A DNA stretch of 64,000 bases, from contig NZ_CP076543.1 of assembly GCF_030440515.1 (NCBI RefSeq), forward strand, positions 4,747,501 to 4,811,500. Reading direction: 5' to 3'. Both the position numbers and the translations under genes were made by a program. Position 1 is the stretch's first letter. Each line of letters starts with the position of its first letter. The stretch is from Streptomyces xanthophaeus (GTDB taxonomy: Bacteria > Actinomycetota > Actinomycetes > Streptomycetales > Streptomycetaceae). The notes under the pieces are model-generated. The model saw only the letters and a list, made by a program, of their open reading frames with translations. It was not told the origin of the DNA and made no database searches. Below, in pieces: positions 24,514 through 33,285 of the stretch.

Positions 24514-25746
24514 ATGGGCACAGCGCAGAAGGACGGCATCGCGGTCACCGGCCTGGGCCTGGTGACCCCGGCCGGCATCGGAGTAGACGAGAACTGGCGA
24601 CGTGTCCTCTCGGGCCGCAGCGCCGCCGCCTGCGACCCGGAACTGGAGGGCGGCAAGCCGGACTTCTCCTGCCGGGTGCCCGGATTCGACGCGGCCGCAC
24701 TGCTCGGCCGTACCAAGGCGTGGCGCTACGACCGCTTCGTCCAGCTGGCGATCGCGGCCGCACGGGAGGCGGTCGCGGACTCCGGACTGGATCCGAAGCA
24801 ATGGGACGGCGCCCGGGTGGCGGTCGTCGTCGGCAACTCCCTCGGGGGATCGACGACCTTCGAGCGGCAGTGCCAGACGATGGGCGAACAGGGCCCGGGC
24901 ATGGTCTCGCCCATGCTGGTCCCGATGTCCATGGTCAACATGGTCGCCGGGTACGTGGCCATCGACATCGGGGCCAAGGGGCCGAGCCTGGTCACCGCCA
25001 CGGCCTGCGCCTCCGGCACCACGGCCGTCGGCTACGCGCAGGACCTGCTGCGCAGCGGCGCCTGCGACGTGGTGATCGCCGGGGGTTCGGAGTCGGCGAT
25101 CAGCCCCACCGTCATGGCGGGCCTGAACCAGATGGGCGCGCTGTCCAAGCGGATGGACTACCCGGAACTGGCCTCGCGGCCCTTCGACGCCCACCGGGAC
25201 GGCTTCGTCGCCGCCGAGGGCGCCGGCATCCTGGTGCTGGAACGCGCCGCGGACGCCCGCGCCCGGGGTGCCTCCGTGCACGCGTACGTGAGCGGCTACG
25301 GGGCTTCCTCGGACGCCCACCACGCCACCGCGCCGGACCCGCAGGGCCACGGCGTCGAGCGGGCGGTGCGCGCGGCCCTGGCCGACGCGGGACTCGCACC
25401 CGAGGACATCGGCCACGTCAACGCGCACGGCACGTCCACGCCGATGAACGACGTGACGGAGGCGCGCGGCCTGTACCGCGTGTTCGGCGAGGGCGCGGCC
25501 GTCTGCTCCACCAAGGGCGTCACCGGCCACCCGCTGGCGGCGGCCGGAGCGATCGAAGCCGCGTACACGGTGCTGGCCGTCAAGCACGGCCGGATCCCGC
25601 CGACGGCCAACCTGACCGACCGGGACCCGGACATCGCCCTGGACCTCGTCGCCGGCGCGCCGCGGCAGACGCGACTGCTCGCCGCGGTCAGCAACTCGGC
25701 GGGCTTCGGCGGCCACAACGCGGCACTCGTCGTCACCGCCGCCTAG
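24514..25746 (+). CDS. FabF-type ketoacyl-ACP synthase II
   Basis: 410 residues, complete elongating ketosynthase. The catalytic triad is Cys165 in TATACASGT, His305 in NAHGTSTPMND and His339 in GVTGHPLAAAGA. The C-terminal NSAGFGGHNAALV is typical. The active Cys is intact, and there is no chain-length-factor partner beside it, so it is FabF-like rather than half of a type II polyketide heterodimer. It follows the ACP gene by two bases. A 16-bp perfect hairpin at 25777 ends this six-gene run. No dedicated ketoreductase or dehydratase lies within the run. Confidence 0.9.
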   Translation: MGTAQKDGIAVTGLGLVTPAGIGVDENWRRVLSGRSAAACDPELEGGKPDFSCRVPGFDAAALLGRTKAWRYDRFVQLAIAAAREAVADSGLDPKQWDGARVAVVVGNSLGGSTTFERQCQTMGEQGPGMVSPMLVPMSMVNMVAGYVAIDIGAKGPSLVTATACASGTTAVGYAQDLLRSGACDVVIAGGSESAISPTVMAGLNQMGALSKRMDYPELASRPFDAHRDGFVAAEGAGILVLERAADARARGASVHAYVSGYGASSDAHHATAPDPQGHGVERAVRAALADAGLAPEDIGHVNAHGTSTPMNDVTEARGLYRVFGEGAAVCSTKGVTGHPLAAAGAIEAAYTVLAVKHGRIPPTANLTDRDPDIALDLVAGAPRQTRLLAAVSNSAGFGGHNAALVVTAA

Positions 25747-25776
25747 GGCTGCGGTCCGCCGGAACCCCCTCGAACA

Positions 25777-25817
25777 GGTGCCGGCCGGCGCGCTGTGCCG
25801 ACGCGCCGGCCGGCACC
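25777..25817 (+). terminator. Perfect 16-bp hairpin closing the ketosynthase run
   Basis: Arms 25777-25792 and 25802-25817 pair perfectly around a nine-base loop, 31 bases after the FabF-like stop and 41 bases before the next start. It divides the AfsA-ketosynthase run from the second aldo/keto reductase. Confidence 0.75.
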
Positions 25818-25857
25818 GACCATCCTTCCCCCGAACGACACAACGTGAGGTTTCACC

Positions 25858-26820
25858 GTGAAGACGCGCCAACTGGGTTCCGCAGGACCGGACGTGAGCT
25901 CCATCGGGCTCGGCTGTATGGGAATGAGCTGGGGATACGCAGAGTCCCAGCGCACCGACAGCACCTCCGTGGAGGTCATCCGGACGGCCCTCGATCTGGG
26001 CGTGACGTTCCTGGACACCGCGGACATCTACGGGGACGGGCACAACGAGTCCCTCGTCGGCGAGGCCCTGCAGGGCCGTCGCGACGAGGTGGTCCTGGCG
26101 ACCAAGATGGGTCTGGTCGTGGACGACCTGGCCACCAAGCGGATGCACCGGGACGGCTCCCCGGCCCAGGTGCGCCGGGCCGTCGAGGCGAGCCTGAAGA
26201 GGCTGCGCACCGATGTCATCGACCTCTACTACCTGCACCGGGTCGACCCCGCCGTGCCGTTGGAGGAGACCTGGGGCGCCCTCGCCGAACTGGTCGCCGA
26301 GGGCAAGGTGCGCCACCTGGGGCTGTCCGAGGTGACGGCGGGCGAGGCCGCTCGGGCGCACGCCGTGCACCCGGTGACGGCGATCCAGTCGGAGCTGTCC
26401 CTGTGGACGCGCGATGCGCTCGAAGGTGACGACGTCGTCGGCTGGTGTGCGGCGAACGGGGCCGCCTTCGTCCCCTTCGCCCCCCTGGGCCGGGGCTATC
26501 TCACCGGCAGCATCGACACGTCGACGCAGTTCGAGGACGACGACTTCCGGGCCACCAACCCGCGGTTCTCCGACGCCGCACGGGCCGCCAACCAGCGGAT
26601 CGTGGACACCGTGAAGGACGTGGCCCAGGCGCACGGCGCCACGCCGGCGCAGGTGGCGCTGGCCTGGGTGCTGGCGCGCGGCGAGCACGTCGTACCCATC
26701 CCGGGCACCAAGCGGGTCGGGTACCTGCGCGAGAACGTGGCGGCCGTCGACGTGCGGCTCACCCCCTTCGACCTGGACCGGCTCACCGGCCTGCCGTCCG
26801 CCGTCGGCACCCGCTACTGA
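25858..26820 (+). CDS. Aldo/keto reductase (paralogue of the one at 17943)
   Basis: 320 residues, same subfamily as the reductase at 17943-18890: [64 protein letters not shown] and [18 protein letters not shown]. It would reduce a ketone or aldehyde with NADPH. GTGAGG precedes the start, which follows the GTG codon at 25858. The two reductases bracket the ketosynthase run, one divergent and one co-directional, so both may act on the pathway. An alternative is a general carbonyl detoxification role. Confidence 0.88.
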   Translation: MKTRQLGSAGPDVSSIGLGCMGMSWGYAESQRTDSTSVEVIRTALDLGVTFLDTADIYGDGHNESLVGEALQGRRDEVVLATKMGLVVDDLATKRMHRDGSPAQVRRAVEASLKRLRTDVIDLYYLHRVDPAVPLEETWGALAELVAEGKVRHLGLSEVTAGEAARAHAVHPVTAIQSELSLWTRDALEGDDVVGWCAANGAAFVPFAPLGRGYLTGSIDTSTQFEDDDFRATNPRFSDAARAANQRIVDTVKDVAQAHGATPAQVALAWVLARGEHVVPIPGTKRVGYLRENVAAVDVRLTPFDLDRLTGLPSAVGTRY

Positions 26821-26839
26821 TCCGAATTCAGCCAAGTCA

Positions 26840-26880
26840 CAGAATTCTGATACACCTCAACCGGTGTTCTGAATAAGAAC
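26840..26880. promoter_or_regulatory. Palindromes upstream of MFS exporter gene
   Basis: In an AT-richer gap of 173 bases, CAGAATTCTG (26840-26849, perfect) is followed by GTTCT-N5-AGAAC (26866-26880). Both are likely operator halves for a dimeric repressor, perhaps the MarR protein encoded at 32526. The binding protein is an inference. Confidence 0.4.
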
Positions 26881-26993
26881 CCTGATACTGTTCCGACTGG
26901 TCCTGGCCGCCGCGGCCCCCGCCGCGTGCGGCCCCTGGGACCCCCCTTCCGCATGCCTTCACCCCCTGCCGACATCCCGAGGAGGTACTCCCG

Positions 26994-28592
26994 GTGAGTA
27001 CAACCGCACAGCCAATAGACCGAGCACCGTCCCGAGCGGGCATCACGCTGCTGGCGGCATGCCTGATCGCGGCGCTCCTGCCCACCTCGATCACCGGAAC
27101 CTCCGTCACCCTCCCCGCCATGGGTGCCGATCTCGGGAGCGACCTCGCCGACCTCCAGTGGGTCGTCAACGCCTACGACCTGACGTTCGCCAGCTTCCTG
27201 CTCGCCTGCGGCTCACTGTCCGACATCATCGGCCGCCGCCGGATGTTCCTCGGCGGCATGACGGTCTTCGCCCTCTGCTCGCTCATCGCCGGCGCGGCCA
27301 CCGACATCACCGTGGTCGACATCGTCCGCGGCATCGCCGGCATCGGCGCCGCCGCCGTCATCACCAGCGCCAGCTCCGCCCTCGCCAACGCCTTCGACGG
27401 CGCCGCCCGCGCCCGCGCCTTCGGCTTCTACGGCACCTGCTTCGGCATCGGCCTCGCCTTCGGCCCGCTGGCCGCCGGCGCGCTGACCAGTGCGCTCGAC
27501 TGGCGCTGGTTCTTCTACGCCCAGGCCATCATCGCCGTGGTCGTCATCATCGCCGCCCTGCGCATCCCCGAAGGCCGCAACCCCGAGGCACCCAAGGTCG
27601 ACTGGGCCGGCACCTTCACCTTCACCTCCAGTCTCTTCCTGCTGATCCTCGCGCTGGTCGAAGGCCCCCAGATCGGCTGGGCGCACCCGGTCGTCCTGCT
27701 CTTCCTCGCCGGCTCCGCCCTGCTGCTCGCCGGCTTCGTCCTCGTCGAATCGCGTTCCGCGCACCCCATGTTCGACCTGGGCCTCTTCCGTCAGCCGCAG
27801 TACGTCGCCCTGTGCGTGACCCCGGTCGCCCTCGCCTTCGGCTTCGTCGCCCTCCTGGTCTTCCTGCCCTCGTACTTCATGGCCGTGGACGGCATCTCCG
27901 CCGCCGACGCCGGTCTGCTCCTGCTGCTGCTCACCGCCCCCACCCTGGTCATGCCGGCCGTCGCGGGCTACGCCTCCAAGTGGCTCTCGCCCCGCGCCCT
28001 GCTGGTCACCTGCATGACGCTGGTCGCCGCCGGCACCGCCTGGCTGACCGTCATCGAGGCCAACATCGGCGTCCTGTCGCTGGCCGGTCCGCTGCTCGTC
28101 ATCGGCATCGGCTTCGGCATCTCCAACGGCGTGCTGGACGGCGCCGCCGTCAGCTCCGTGGAGCCGCACCGCGCCGGCATGGCCGCGGGCATGTTCAACA
28201 CGATGCGCATCACCGGCGAGGTCATCGCCATCGCCGCCATGGGCTCGCTGATGGTCAGCGTCACCCGCTCGCAGCTCTCCGACGGCATCGGCGACTACGC
28301 CGCCGCGGGCTCGGCCGGCGACGTCGCCAACCAGCTCGCCCAGGGTGACCTGGTGACCTCCGCGACGAAGGTGGAGGAGTCCCTCCGCGGCGCCTACACC
28401 GAGTTCGCCTCCACCGCGTACAGCGGCGCCATGCACGAGATCCTCTGGGTGCTCTCCGCCATCTGCCTGGTCACCGTGCCGTTCCTGTGGGTCCTGTGCC
28501 GTCCGCGCAAGGACGCGGCCGCCCCGGAGGCGACCGCCCCGGGCACGGCGACCGAGTCCCCGGAGCCCGCCCTCACCGGCTCGGCCTCCTAG
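26994..28592 (+). CDS. MFS drug-export transporter (DHA2, 14 TM)
   Basis: 532 residues, about 14 membrane segments. The family signature reads LPTSITGTSVTLPAMGADLG, then LQWVVNAYDLTFASFLLACG and SDIIGRRRMFLGGMTVF (motif A). It belongs to the EmrB/QacA drug:proton antiporters. Sitting between the ketosynthase run and the HAD/dehydrogenase gene, it is a natural candidate to export the cluster product. GTG 26994 has GGAGG eight bases upstream. Two palindromes in its leader suggest repression. Confidence 0.9.
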   Translation: MSTTAQPIDRAPSRAGITLLAACLIAALLPTSITGTSVTLPAMGADLGSDLADLQWVVNAYDLTFASFLLACGSLSDIIGRRRMFLGGMTVFALCSLIAGAATDITVVDIVRGIAGIGAAAVITSASSALANAFDGAARARAFGFYGTCFGIGLAFGPLAAGALTSALDWRWFFYAQAIIAVVVIIAALRIPEGRNPEAPKVDWAGTFTFTSSLFLLILALVEGPQIGWAHPVVLLFLAGSALLLAGFVLVESRSAHPMFDLGLFRQPQYVALCVTPVALAFGFVALLVFLPSYFMAVDGISAADAGLLLLLLTAPTLVMPAVAGYASKWLSPRALLVTCMTLVAAGTAWLTVIEANIGVLSLAGPLLVIGIGFGISNGVLDGAAVSSVEPHRAGMAAGMFNTMRITGEVIAIAAMGSLMVSVTRSQLSDGIGDYAAAGSAGDVANQLAQGDLVTSATKVEESLRGAYTEFASTAYSGAMHEILWVLSAICLVTVPFLWVLCRPRKDAAAPEATAPGTATESPEPALTGSAS

Positions 28593-28699
28593 CCCGCCGC
28601 CGAAGCCCCGTCGCCCGGGTGCGGGCGATCCCCCGCACCGCCCCCGGGCGGCGGCCCGGCAGCCGCCGTCACCACCGCACTCAGCCCTCGGAGTACCGC

Positions 28700-30619
28700 A
28701 TGAACAACCAGGCCCGGCGCACGGCCTTCTTCGACGTCGACGAGACCCTCATCACCGTCAAGAGCATGTTCCGCTTCCTGCGTTTCCACCTGCGGGCCCA
28801 GGGCGCGCCCGACTCCGCGTACGAGGAGGCCGCCGCGCACCTGCGCCGGCGTGCCGCCGAGGGCGTGCCGCGCGAAGTGACCAACCGCGAGTACTACGGC
28901 CTCTACGCGGGCTGTTCGGTCGAGGAGGTCGCCGCCGAGGGACGCGCCTGGTTCGCGCAGGAACTGGCGGCCGGCGGGCTGTTCCACCCGCCGACGCTCG
29001 ACGCGCTGCGCGAGCACCGGAGTGCGGGCGACCGTACGGTGCTCGTCTCCGGATCCTTCCCCGCCTGCCTCGACCCGGTCGCCGCCCACGTCGGCGCGGA
29101 CGCGGTGCTGTGCTCCCGGCCCGAGATCAAGGACGGGCGCTACACCGGCGAGCTGACGGTCGCGGTCATCGGCGACGCCAAGGCCGTCGCGGCCGAGGCC
29201 GACATGCGCGCCACCGGCGCCGATCCCGCGGACTGCCACGCGTACGGCGACCACGCCTCCGACCTCCCGCTGCTGACCGCCGTCGGCCACGCGCACGTCA
29301 TCGGCGACGACCCCGTCCTGGCCGAGCGTGCCGCGGACAGCGGCTGGCACCGGATGGCCGGCATCGCCGGGCACACCCCGGCGACCGCCGCCACTTCTGC
29401 TTCCTCTGCCGTCGCCGCCTCCGCCGCCCCGGCCGGCGACCCGCTCGGGGAACTCGCCCGCCTCGGCGGCCTGCCCGGCACCCCGGAGGATCCCGCGTGG
29501 CGCACCGGGGCCGAGCTGCTGCTGCGCTACCTGGGCCGCGCGGCCGCCATGGTCGCCGACGGCTACGCCGCACCTGAGGACATCGACACCGCCATGCGGC
29601 TCGGCTGCGGGATGCGCCGAGGCCCGCTGGAACTGCTCGCCTCGATCGGCCCGCACACCGCGCAGGCCGCCTCCGAAGCCCTGGGCCTGCCCGCCGGGGC
29701 GTTCGCCCGCCTGGGCCGGGCACCCGTGGGCGCGGCCCCCGTCCCGGCGCCGCCCGCCGCGGGGGCCCGTACCGTACGCGACGTCGGCGTGGTCGGCTCC
29801 GGCACCATGGCGACGGGCATCGCGGCCGTGTTCCTGGCCTCCGGCCACCCGGTACGCCTCCTCGCGCGCTCCGAGCAGCGCGCCGAGGCGGCCCGCGTGG
29901 CCGTCCACCGGGCCCTGCTGTCCACCCGGATGCCCCGCGACGAGGCCGACCGGGTCCTGGAGGGGTGCGTCACCGTCCTGTCGGCCGAGGCGCTGGCCGG
30001 CTGCGACCTCGTCGTCGAGGCGATCGCCGAGGACCTCGACGCGAAGCTCGACGTCCTGACACGGCTCGACCGTGCCTGCGGACCGGGCACGCTGCTGGCC
30101 ACGACCACCTCCAGCCTGCCGGTGGCCCGGCTCGCCGCGGCCGTGAGCCGCCCGGCCGACGTCATCGGCCTCCACTTCTTCAACCCGGCCCCCGCGATGA
30201 CCCTCGTCGAGGTCGTCCGGACCGAGACCACCGCGGCCGAGGTCATCGCCACCGCCGACGCCCTGTGCCGCGGCCTCGGCCGGACCCCGGTGCACTGCAC
30301 CGACCGGGCCGGCTTCATCGTCAACGCCCTGCTGTTCCCGCTCCTCAACGACGCCGCCCGGATCGTCGGCGCGGGCCACGGCACGGTGGAGGAGGTCGAC
30401 GCGGCCGTCACGGGCGGCTGCGGCCTCCCCCACGGCCCGTTCCGCCTGCTCGACGTGGTCGGCACCGACGTCGCACTCGCCGTGCAGCAGGGGCTGCGGC
30501 GCGGCCTGGGCGGATCGGACCTCGACGTGGCACCGCTCCTGGAGGAGCTCGTCCGCGACGGGGTCCTCGGGATGAAGGCGCGCCGCAGCGTCCGGCAGCA
30601 CCTGCGGCCCTCCGCCTGA
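28700..30619 (+). CDS. HAD phosphatase fused to permuted 3-hydroxyacyl-CoA dehydrogenase
   Basis: 639 residues in four parts. Residues 1-225 are a HAD-IB phosphatase: FFDVDETLITVKSM (Asp12, Asp14), LVSGSFPACLDP and GDHASDLPLL. Residues 240-340 look like a 3-hydroxyacyl-CoA dehydrogenase C-terminal helical domain (LLLRYLGRAAAMVADGYAAP, then RLGCGMRRGPLELL). Residues 360-530 are the Rossmann NAD domain (VGVVGSGTMATGIAAVFLAS, then LHFFNPAPAMTLVEVV). Residues 535-639 repeat the C-terminal domain (RAGFIVNALLFPLLNDAARI, GLPHGPFRLLD). Dehydrogenases normally have the NAD domain first, so the order is unusual. A phosphatase joined to an alcohol/ketone reductase would suit dephosphorylation and reduction of an AfsA-type product. 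ATG 28700 has GAG sequence upstream. Confidence 0.85.
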   Translation: MNNQARRTAFFDVDETLITVKSMFRFLRFHLRAQGAPDSAYEEAAAHLRRRAAEGVPREVTNREYYGLYAGCSVEEVAAEGRAWFAQELAAGGLFHPPTLDALREHRSAGDRTVLVSGSFPACLDPVAAHVGADAVLCSRPEIKDGRYTGELTVAVIGDAKAVAAEADMRATGADPADCHAYGDHASDLPLLTAVGHAHVIGDDPVLAERAADSGWHRMAGIAGHTPATAATSASSAVAASAAPAGDPLGELARLGGLPGTPEDPAWRTGAELLLRYLGRAAAMVADGYAAPEDIDTAMRLGCGMRRGPLELLASIGPHTAQAASEALGLPAGAFARLGRAPVGAAPVPAPPAAGARTVRDVGVVGSGTMATGIAAVFLASGHPVRLLARSEQRAEAARVAVHRALLSTRMPRDEADRVLEGCVTVLSAEALAGCDLVVEAIAEDLDAKLDVLTRLDRACGPGTLLATTTSSLPVARLAAAVSRPADVIGLHFFNPAPAMTLVEVVRTETTAAEVIATADALCRGLGRTPVHCTDRAGFIVNALLFPLLNDAARIVGAGHGTVEEVDAAVTGGCGLPHGPFRLLDVVGTDVALAVQQGLRRGLGGSDLDVAPLLEELVRDGVLGMKARRSVRQHLRPSA

Positions 30620-30700
30620 GCCCGCGACACCCCCCGCTCCTGATTCCACCAGCCCATTCCCCCCGTCCCTCACCCCATCGTTCTCCCACCGGAGGTGGCC

Positions 30701-31687
30701 ATGCGCGCCGCACGTTTCGCCGAATTCGGCGACCACAATGTCCTGACCGTCGTCCACGACGCTCCCGAGCCCGAGGCGGCCCCCGGCCGCGTGGTCATCC
30801 AGGTCAGCCACGCGGGTGTGAACTTCGCCGAAGTGATGTTCCGCCGCGGCCAGTTCCCCGTCGGCCTGCCGCACGTGCCCGGCCTGGAGGCCGTCGGTAC
30901 CGTCCGCTCCGTGGGCGAGGGCGTGACGGGCCTGCGTCCCGGCCAGCGGGTCGCCGCGCTCACCCTCGACGGCGGCGGCAACGCCGAGTTCGTCTCGGCG
31001 CGCGCCGACCTGACCGTACCGCTGGAGGACGAGCTCGCCGGGCTGCCGTCCGCCCTGGCGGCGGCCGCCCTGTGCAACGGCGCGACCGCCTGGGGCGTCG
31101 TGCACGCCGCGGGCCGCGTCGAGCAGGGCGACACCGTACTCGTCCTGGCCGCGGCCGGCGGCGTGGGCACCGCGGCGGCCCAGCTCGCCCGGGCCGCCGG
31201 CGCCGCCCGCGTCATCGGCGCCACCAGCTCGCCGGAGAAGGCCGCGCAGGCCCTGGAGTTCGGCTACGACGCGGTCGTCACGTACGACCGGCTGGAGGAG
31301 GAGGTCCGGCGGCTGACCGACGGCGCCGGGGTCGACGTCGTCCTCGACTCCATCGGCGGCGACACCCGTGGCACGGCCAACGGGCTGCTCGCGACGCTCG
31401 GCCGGCACGTCATCTTCGGCGACGCGGCCGCGCAGGACACCTCCTACCAGGCCAACCACGTATGGTTCACCGGCACCGCCCTGGTGGGCTACAACCTCGG
31501 CGGCCTGGCCAACAGCCGCCCCGGGGTCCTCGGCGACCACCTGCGCAGCGCCCTGCGCGCGGTGGCCGACGGCTCGGTCCGCATCGAGGTCACCGAGCTG
31601 CCGCTGGCGGACGTGGCCAAGGCCCACGAGCTGCTGGAGTCGCGCGCCTCCGTCGGCAAGTACGTCGTAGCCGTCGACGGCCGGTGA
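30701..31687 (+). CDS. Quinone-oxidoreductase-like MDR enzyme
   Basis: 328 residues, medium-chain dehydrogenase/reductase without the zinc-binding cysteines, so of the quinone or enoyl reductase type. FGDHNVLTVV, GVNFAEVMFRRGQFP, PHVPGLEAVGTV and VLAAAGGVGTAAAQLARAAG (NADPH site) are visible. It reduces activated C=C bonds with NADPH. In a butenolide route it could reduce the ring double bond; old-yellow-type BprA does this in A-factor synthesis, so the analogy is only functional. ATG 30701 follows GGAGG by five bases. The next gene begins six bases later. Confidence 0.85.
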   Translation: MRAARFAEFGDHNVLTVVHDAPEPEAAPGRVVIQVSHAGVNFAEVMFRRGQFPVGLPHVPGLEAVGTVRSVGEGVTGLRPGQRVAALTLDGGGNAEFVSARADLTVPLEDELAGLPSALAAAALCNGATAWGVVHAAGRVEQGDTVLVLAAAGGVGTAAAQLARAAGAARVIGATSSPEKAAQALEFGYDAVVTYDRLEEEVRRLTDGAGVDVVLDSIGGDTRGTANGLLATLGRHVIFGDAAAQDTSYQANHVWFTGTALVGYNLGGLANSRPGVLGDHLRSALRAVADGSVRIEVTELPLADVAKAHELLESRASVGKYVVAVDGR

Positions 31688-31693
31688 CGTGAC

Positions 31694-32335
31694 GTGCTCG
31701 TCCTCGGATTTCCGGCCGGCTCCTTCGGTACGAACTGCTACGTGCTGGCGGCGGGCCCCGACGGCCCGTGCGTCGTCGTGGACCCGGGGCAGGACGCGAC
31801 CGCGTCGGTACGCACCGCCCTGGGACAGCGCGGCCTCCAGCTGGAGGCGGTCCTGCTGACCCACGGCCACATGGACCACACCTGGTCCGTGGCGCCGCTG
31901 TGCGAGGAGCTCGGCGTGCCCGCGTACATCCACCCCCTGGACCGGGAGATGCTGGTCCGCCCCGAGGCGGGGCTGCCTGCGGACTTCCCGGCGGCCGTGC
32001 TGCGGGGCTTCCCCCGCTCGGAGCCCGAGCTGGTGCGCCCGCTGCCCGACGAGGGCCTGCTCAGTGTCGCGGGCCTGGAGATCGAGGTGCACCACGCCCC
32101 GGGCCACACGCCGGGTTCGGTGGCGTACTCGCTGCAGACCGGCGAGGACGCGCTGCTGCTGACCGGGGACAGTCTGCTCGCGGACGGCCTCGGCCGGGCG
32201 TTCCCGCCGGTGGGGGACCCGGACGTACTGGCCGGCTCGATGTCCAGGGTCTGCGGCCCGCGACGGGACCGGACCACGGTGCTGCCGGGTCACGGGGGCA
32301 CCACCACGGTGGGCGCGGTACGCAGGTTCCTCTAG
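31694..32335 (+). CDS. MBL-fold hydrolase (glyoxalase II-like)
   Basis: 213 residues. The metal-binding THGHMDHTW lies near residues 56-64, with VVDPGQDA, HHAPGHTPGSVAY, LLTGDSLLAD and VLPGHG supplying the other His/Asp ligands. The fold hydrolyses thioesters or lactones. It starts with GTG six bases after the MDR gene, without a clear ribosome binding site of its own, which implies coupling. In this setting it might release a thioester or open a lactone. A perfect 22-bp hairpin follows. Confidence 0.85.
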   Translation: MLVLGFPAGSFGTNCYVLAAGPDGPCVVVDPGQDATASVRTALGQRGLQLEAVLLTHGHMDHTWSVAPLCEELGVPAYIHPLDREMLVRPEAGLPADFPAAVLRGFPRSEPELVRPLPDEGLLSVAGLEIEVHHAPGHTPGSVAYSLQTGEDALLLTGDSLLADGLGRAFPPVGDPDVLAGSMSRVCGPRRDRTTVLPGHGGTTTVGAVRRFL

Positions 32336-32384
32336 TCCGGATCAGGCGGCCTCCGGCCTGACGTCCGGCCTGCCGACGACCGGG

Positions 32385-32432
32385 ACTCCGGTCCTCCAGG
32401 GCGACTCCCAAGTCGCCCTGGAGGACCGGAGT
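32385..32432 (+). terminator. Perfect 22-bp hairpin with tetraloop after MBL gene
   Basis: Arms 32385-32406 and 32411-32432 are exact reverse complements around CCCA. The arms begin ACTCCGGTCCTCCAGG. It is the longest perfect simple hairpin of the window and ends the rightward run 26994-32335. Confidence 0.85.
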
Positions 32433-32470
32433 TTCGGCATGCGGGGGCTCTTTACGGGGGCCGGAAACCA

Positions 32471-32505
32471 GTCTGGCCCCGACCCTTGCCGGGCCGGGGC
32501 CAGAC
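32471..32505 (-). terminator. 15-bp hairpin after MarR gene
   Basis: Arms 32471-32485 and 32491-32505 pair with one mismatch around TTGCC, 20 bases after the stop of the minus-strand MarR gene. Together with the 22-bp hairpin it insulates the convergent genes. Confidence 0.7.
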
Positions 32506-32525
32506 CCCTGGATCTCTGCGGAAGG

Positions 32526-32993
32526 TTACGGGGTTTCCTCTTCCGTCAGGGCGGTGATGCACCGTTCCAGAAGATCCCGCAACTGCTTCTGCTCATCGGC
32601 CGACAAGGCATTGGAAAGCTTCGCTTCCACCTTGCGGGCGACGGTGTCGGCTTTCTTGACAAGAGCGCGTCCGGCCGGCGTCAACTTGGTGACGAGCACC
32701 TTTTGATGAAGGTCGGAAGTCTGCCGCTCGATCAAGCGCTTCGACTCGAGATTGGCCAGTACCGTGGCCATGCTCTGAGGCGTCACGAGGCAGACGCGCG
32801 CCAGCTGCGCACCTGACATGCCCGGTGAATAGGAGAGCGCCATCAGTGCCGCATACTGTGGAACTGTCAGGCCGAGATCGCGGAGAACTCTGCTCTTCTC
32901 GCCGATCAATGCCTGTTCGGCACGCTTAATGACGTGTCCTACTCGAGCAGCCACTTCCTGTTCGAATTCAGCCACTCTGGACGACCGGCTCAT
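32526..32993 (-). CDS. MarR-family regulator
   Basis: 155 residues with a MarR winged helix: LGLTVPQYAALMALSYSP, SGAQLARVCLVTPQSMATVL (recognition helix), NLESKRLIERQTSDLHQKVL (wing) and long terminal helices. Members repress nearby efflux and stress genes until a small ligand binds. It lies between the biosynthetic run and the Sfp-type gene, so it is the only visible regulator of the locus. Palindromes in its own leader (33100-33119) and upstream of the exporter are candidate sites. Confidence 0.9.
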   Translation of the reverse strand: MSRSSRVAEFEQEVAARVGHVIKRAEQALIGEKSRVLRDLGLTVPQYAALMALSYSPGMSGAQLARVCLVTPQSMATVLANLESKRLIERQTSDLHQKVLVTKLTPAGRALVKKADTVARKVEAKLSNALSADEQKQLRDLLERCITALTEEETP

Positions 32994-33099
32994 GCCGCTC
33001 CTTTATTTACAGAGACAGGTAATCCCCCCGCTGAGGCGTATATAAATGTGCCGAGCTAAGCCTCATGGCAACGCTACCATGCATCTCATAGAAGGCAAT

Positions 33100-33119
33100 A
33101 CCCTGTTCAGTGACAGGGT
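33100..33119. promoter_or_regulatory. 20-bp palindrome between MarR and Sfp genes
   Basis: ACCCTGT-N6-ACAGGGT is a perfect inverted repeat in the 292-base divergent gap 32994-33285, which is much richer in A and T than the flanking genes. It could be the MarR operator. No other gene is convincing in this gap. Confidence 0.45.
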
Positions 33120-33285
33120 TCTGTTAACTCGGCGAGAGGAATCCGTCACTGATGTGATCTGCTCGCGGCGAATGGCTGCGACGGCGACGGCGATGGCGGC
33201 GATCCGCCGGGATGCCGCGCCCGGCCGTACGAGGTTCGCCGCCGCCCATCGGGCCCCTCGTGCGGCCCTTGGATAGGATTGCCGG

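Noticed and set aside
24514..25746. Type II polyketide KS-alpha/chain-length-factor pair
   Set aside because: Only one FabF-like gene is present and it keeps its active Cys; there is no KS-beta partner.
28589..32293. 1,234-residue antisense open frame over the HAD fusion, MDR and MBL genes
   Set aside because: Same reason: a shadow of genuine coding frames with clear motifs on the plus strand.
33046..33276. 76-residue ORF in the MarR/Sfp gap
   Set aside because: AT-rich start region and no coding character; an equally long frame exists on the other strand.
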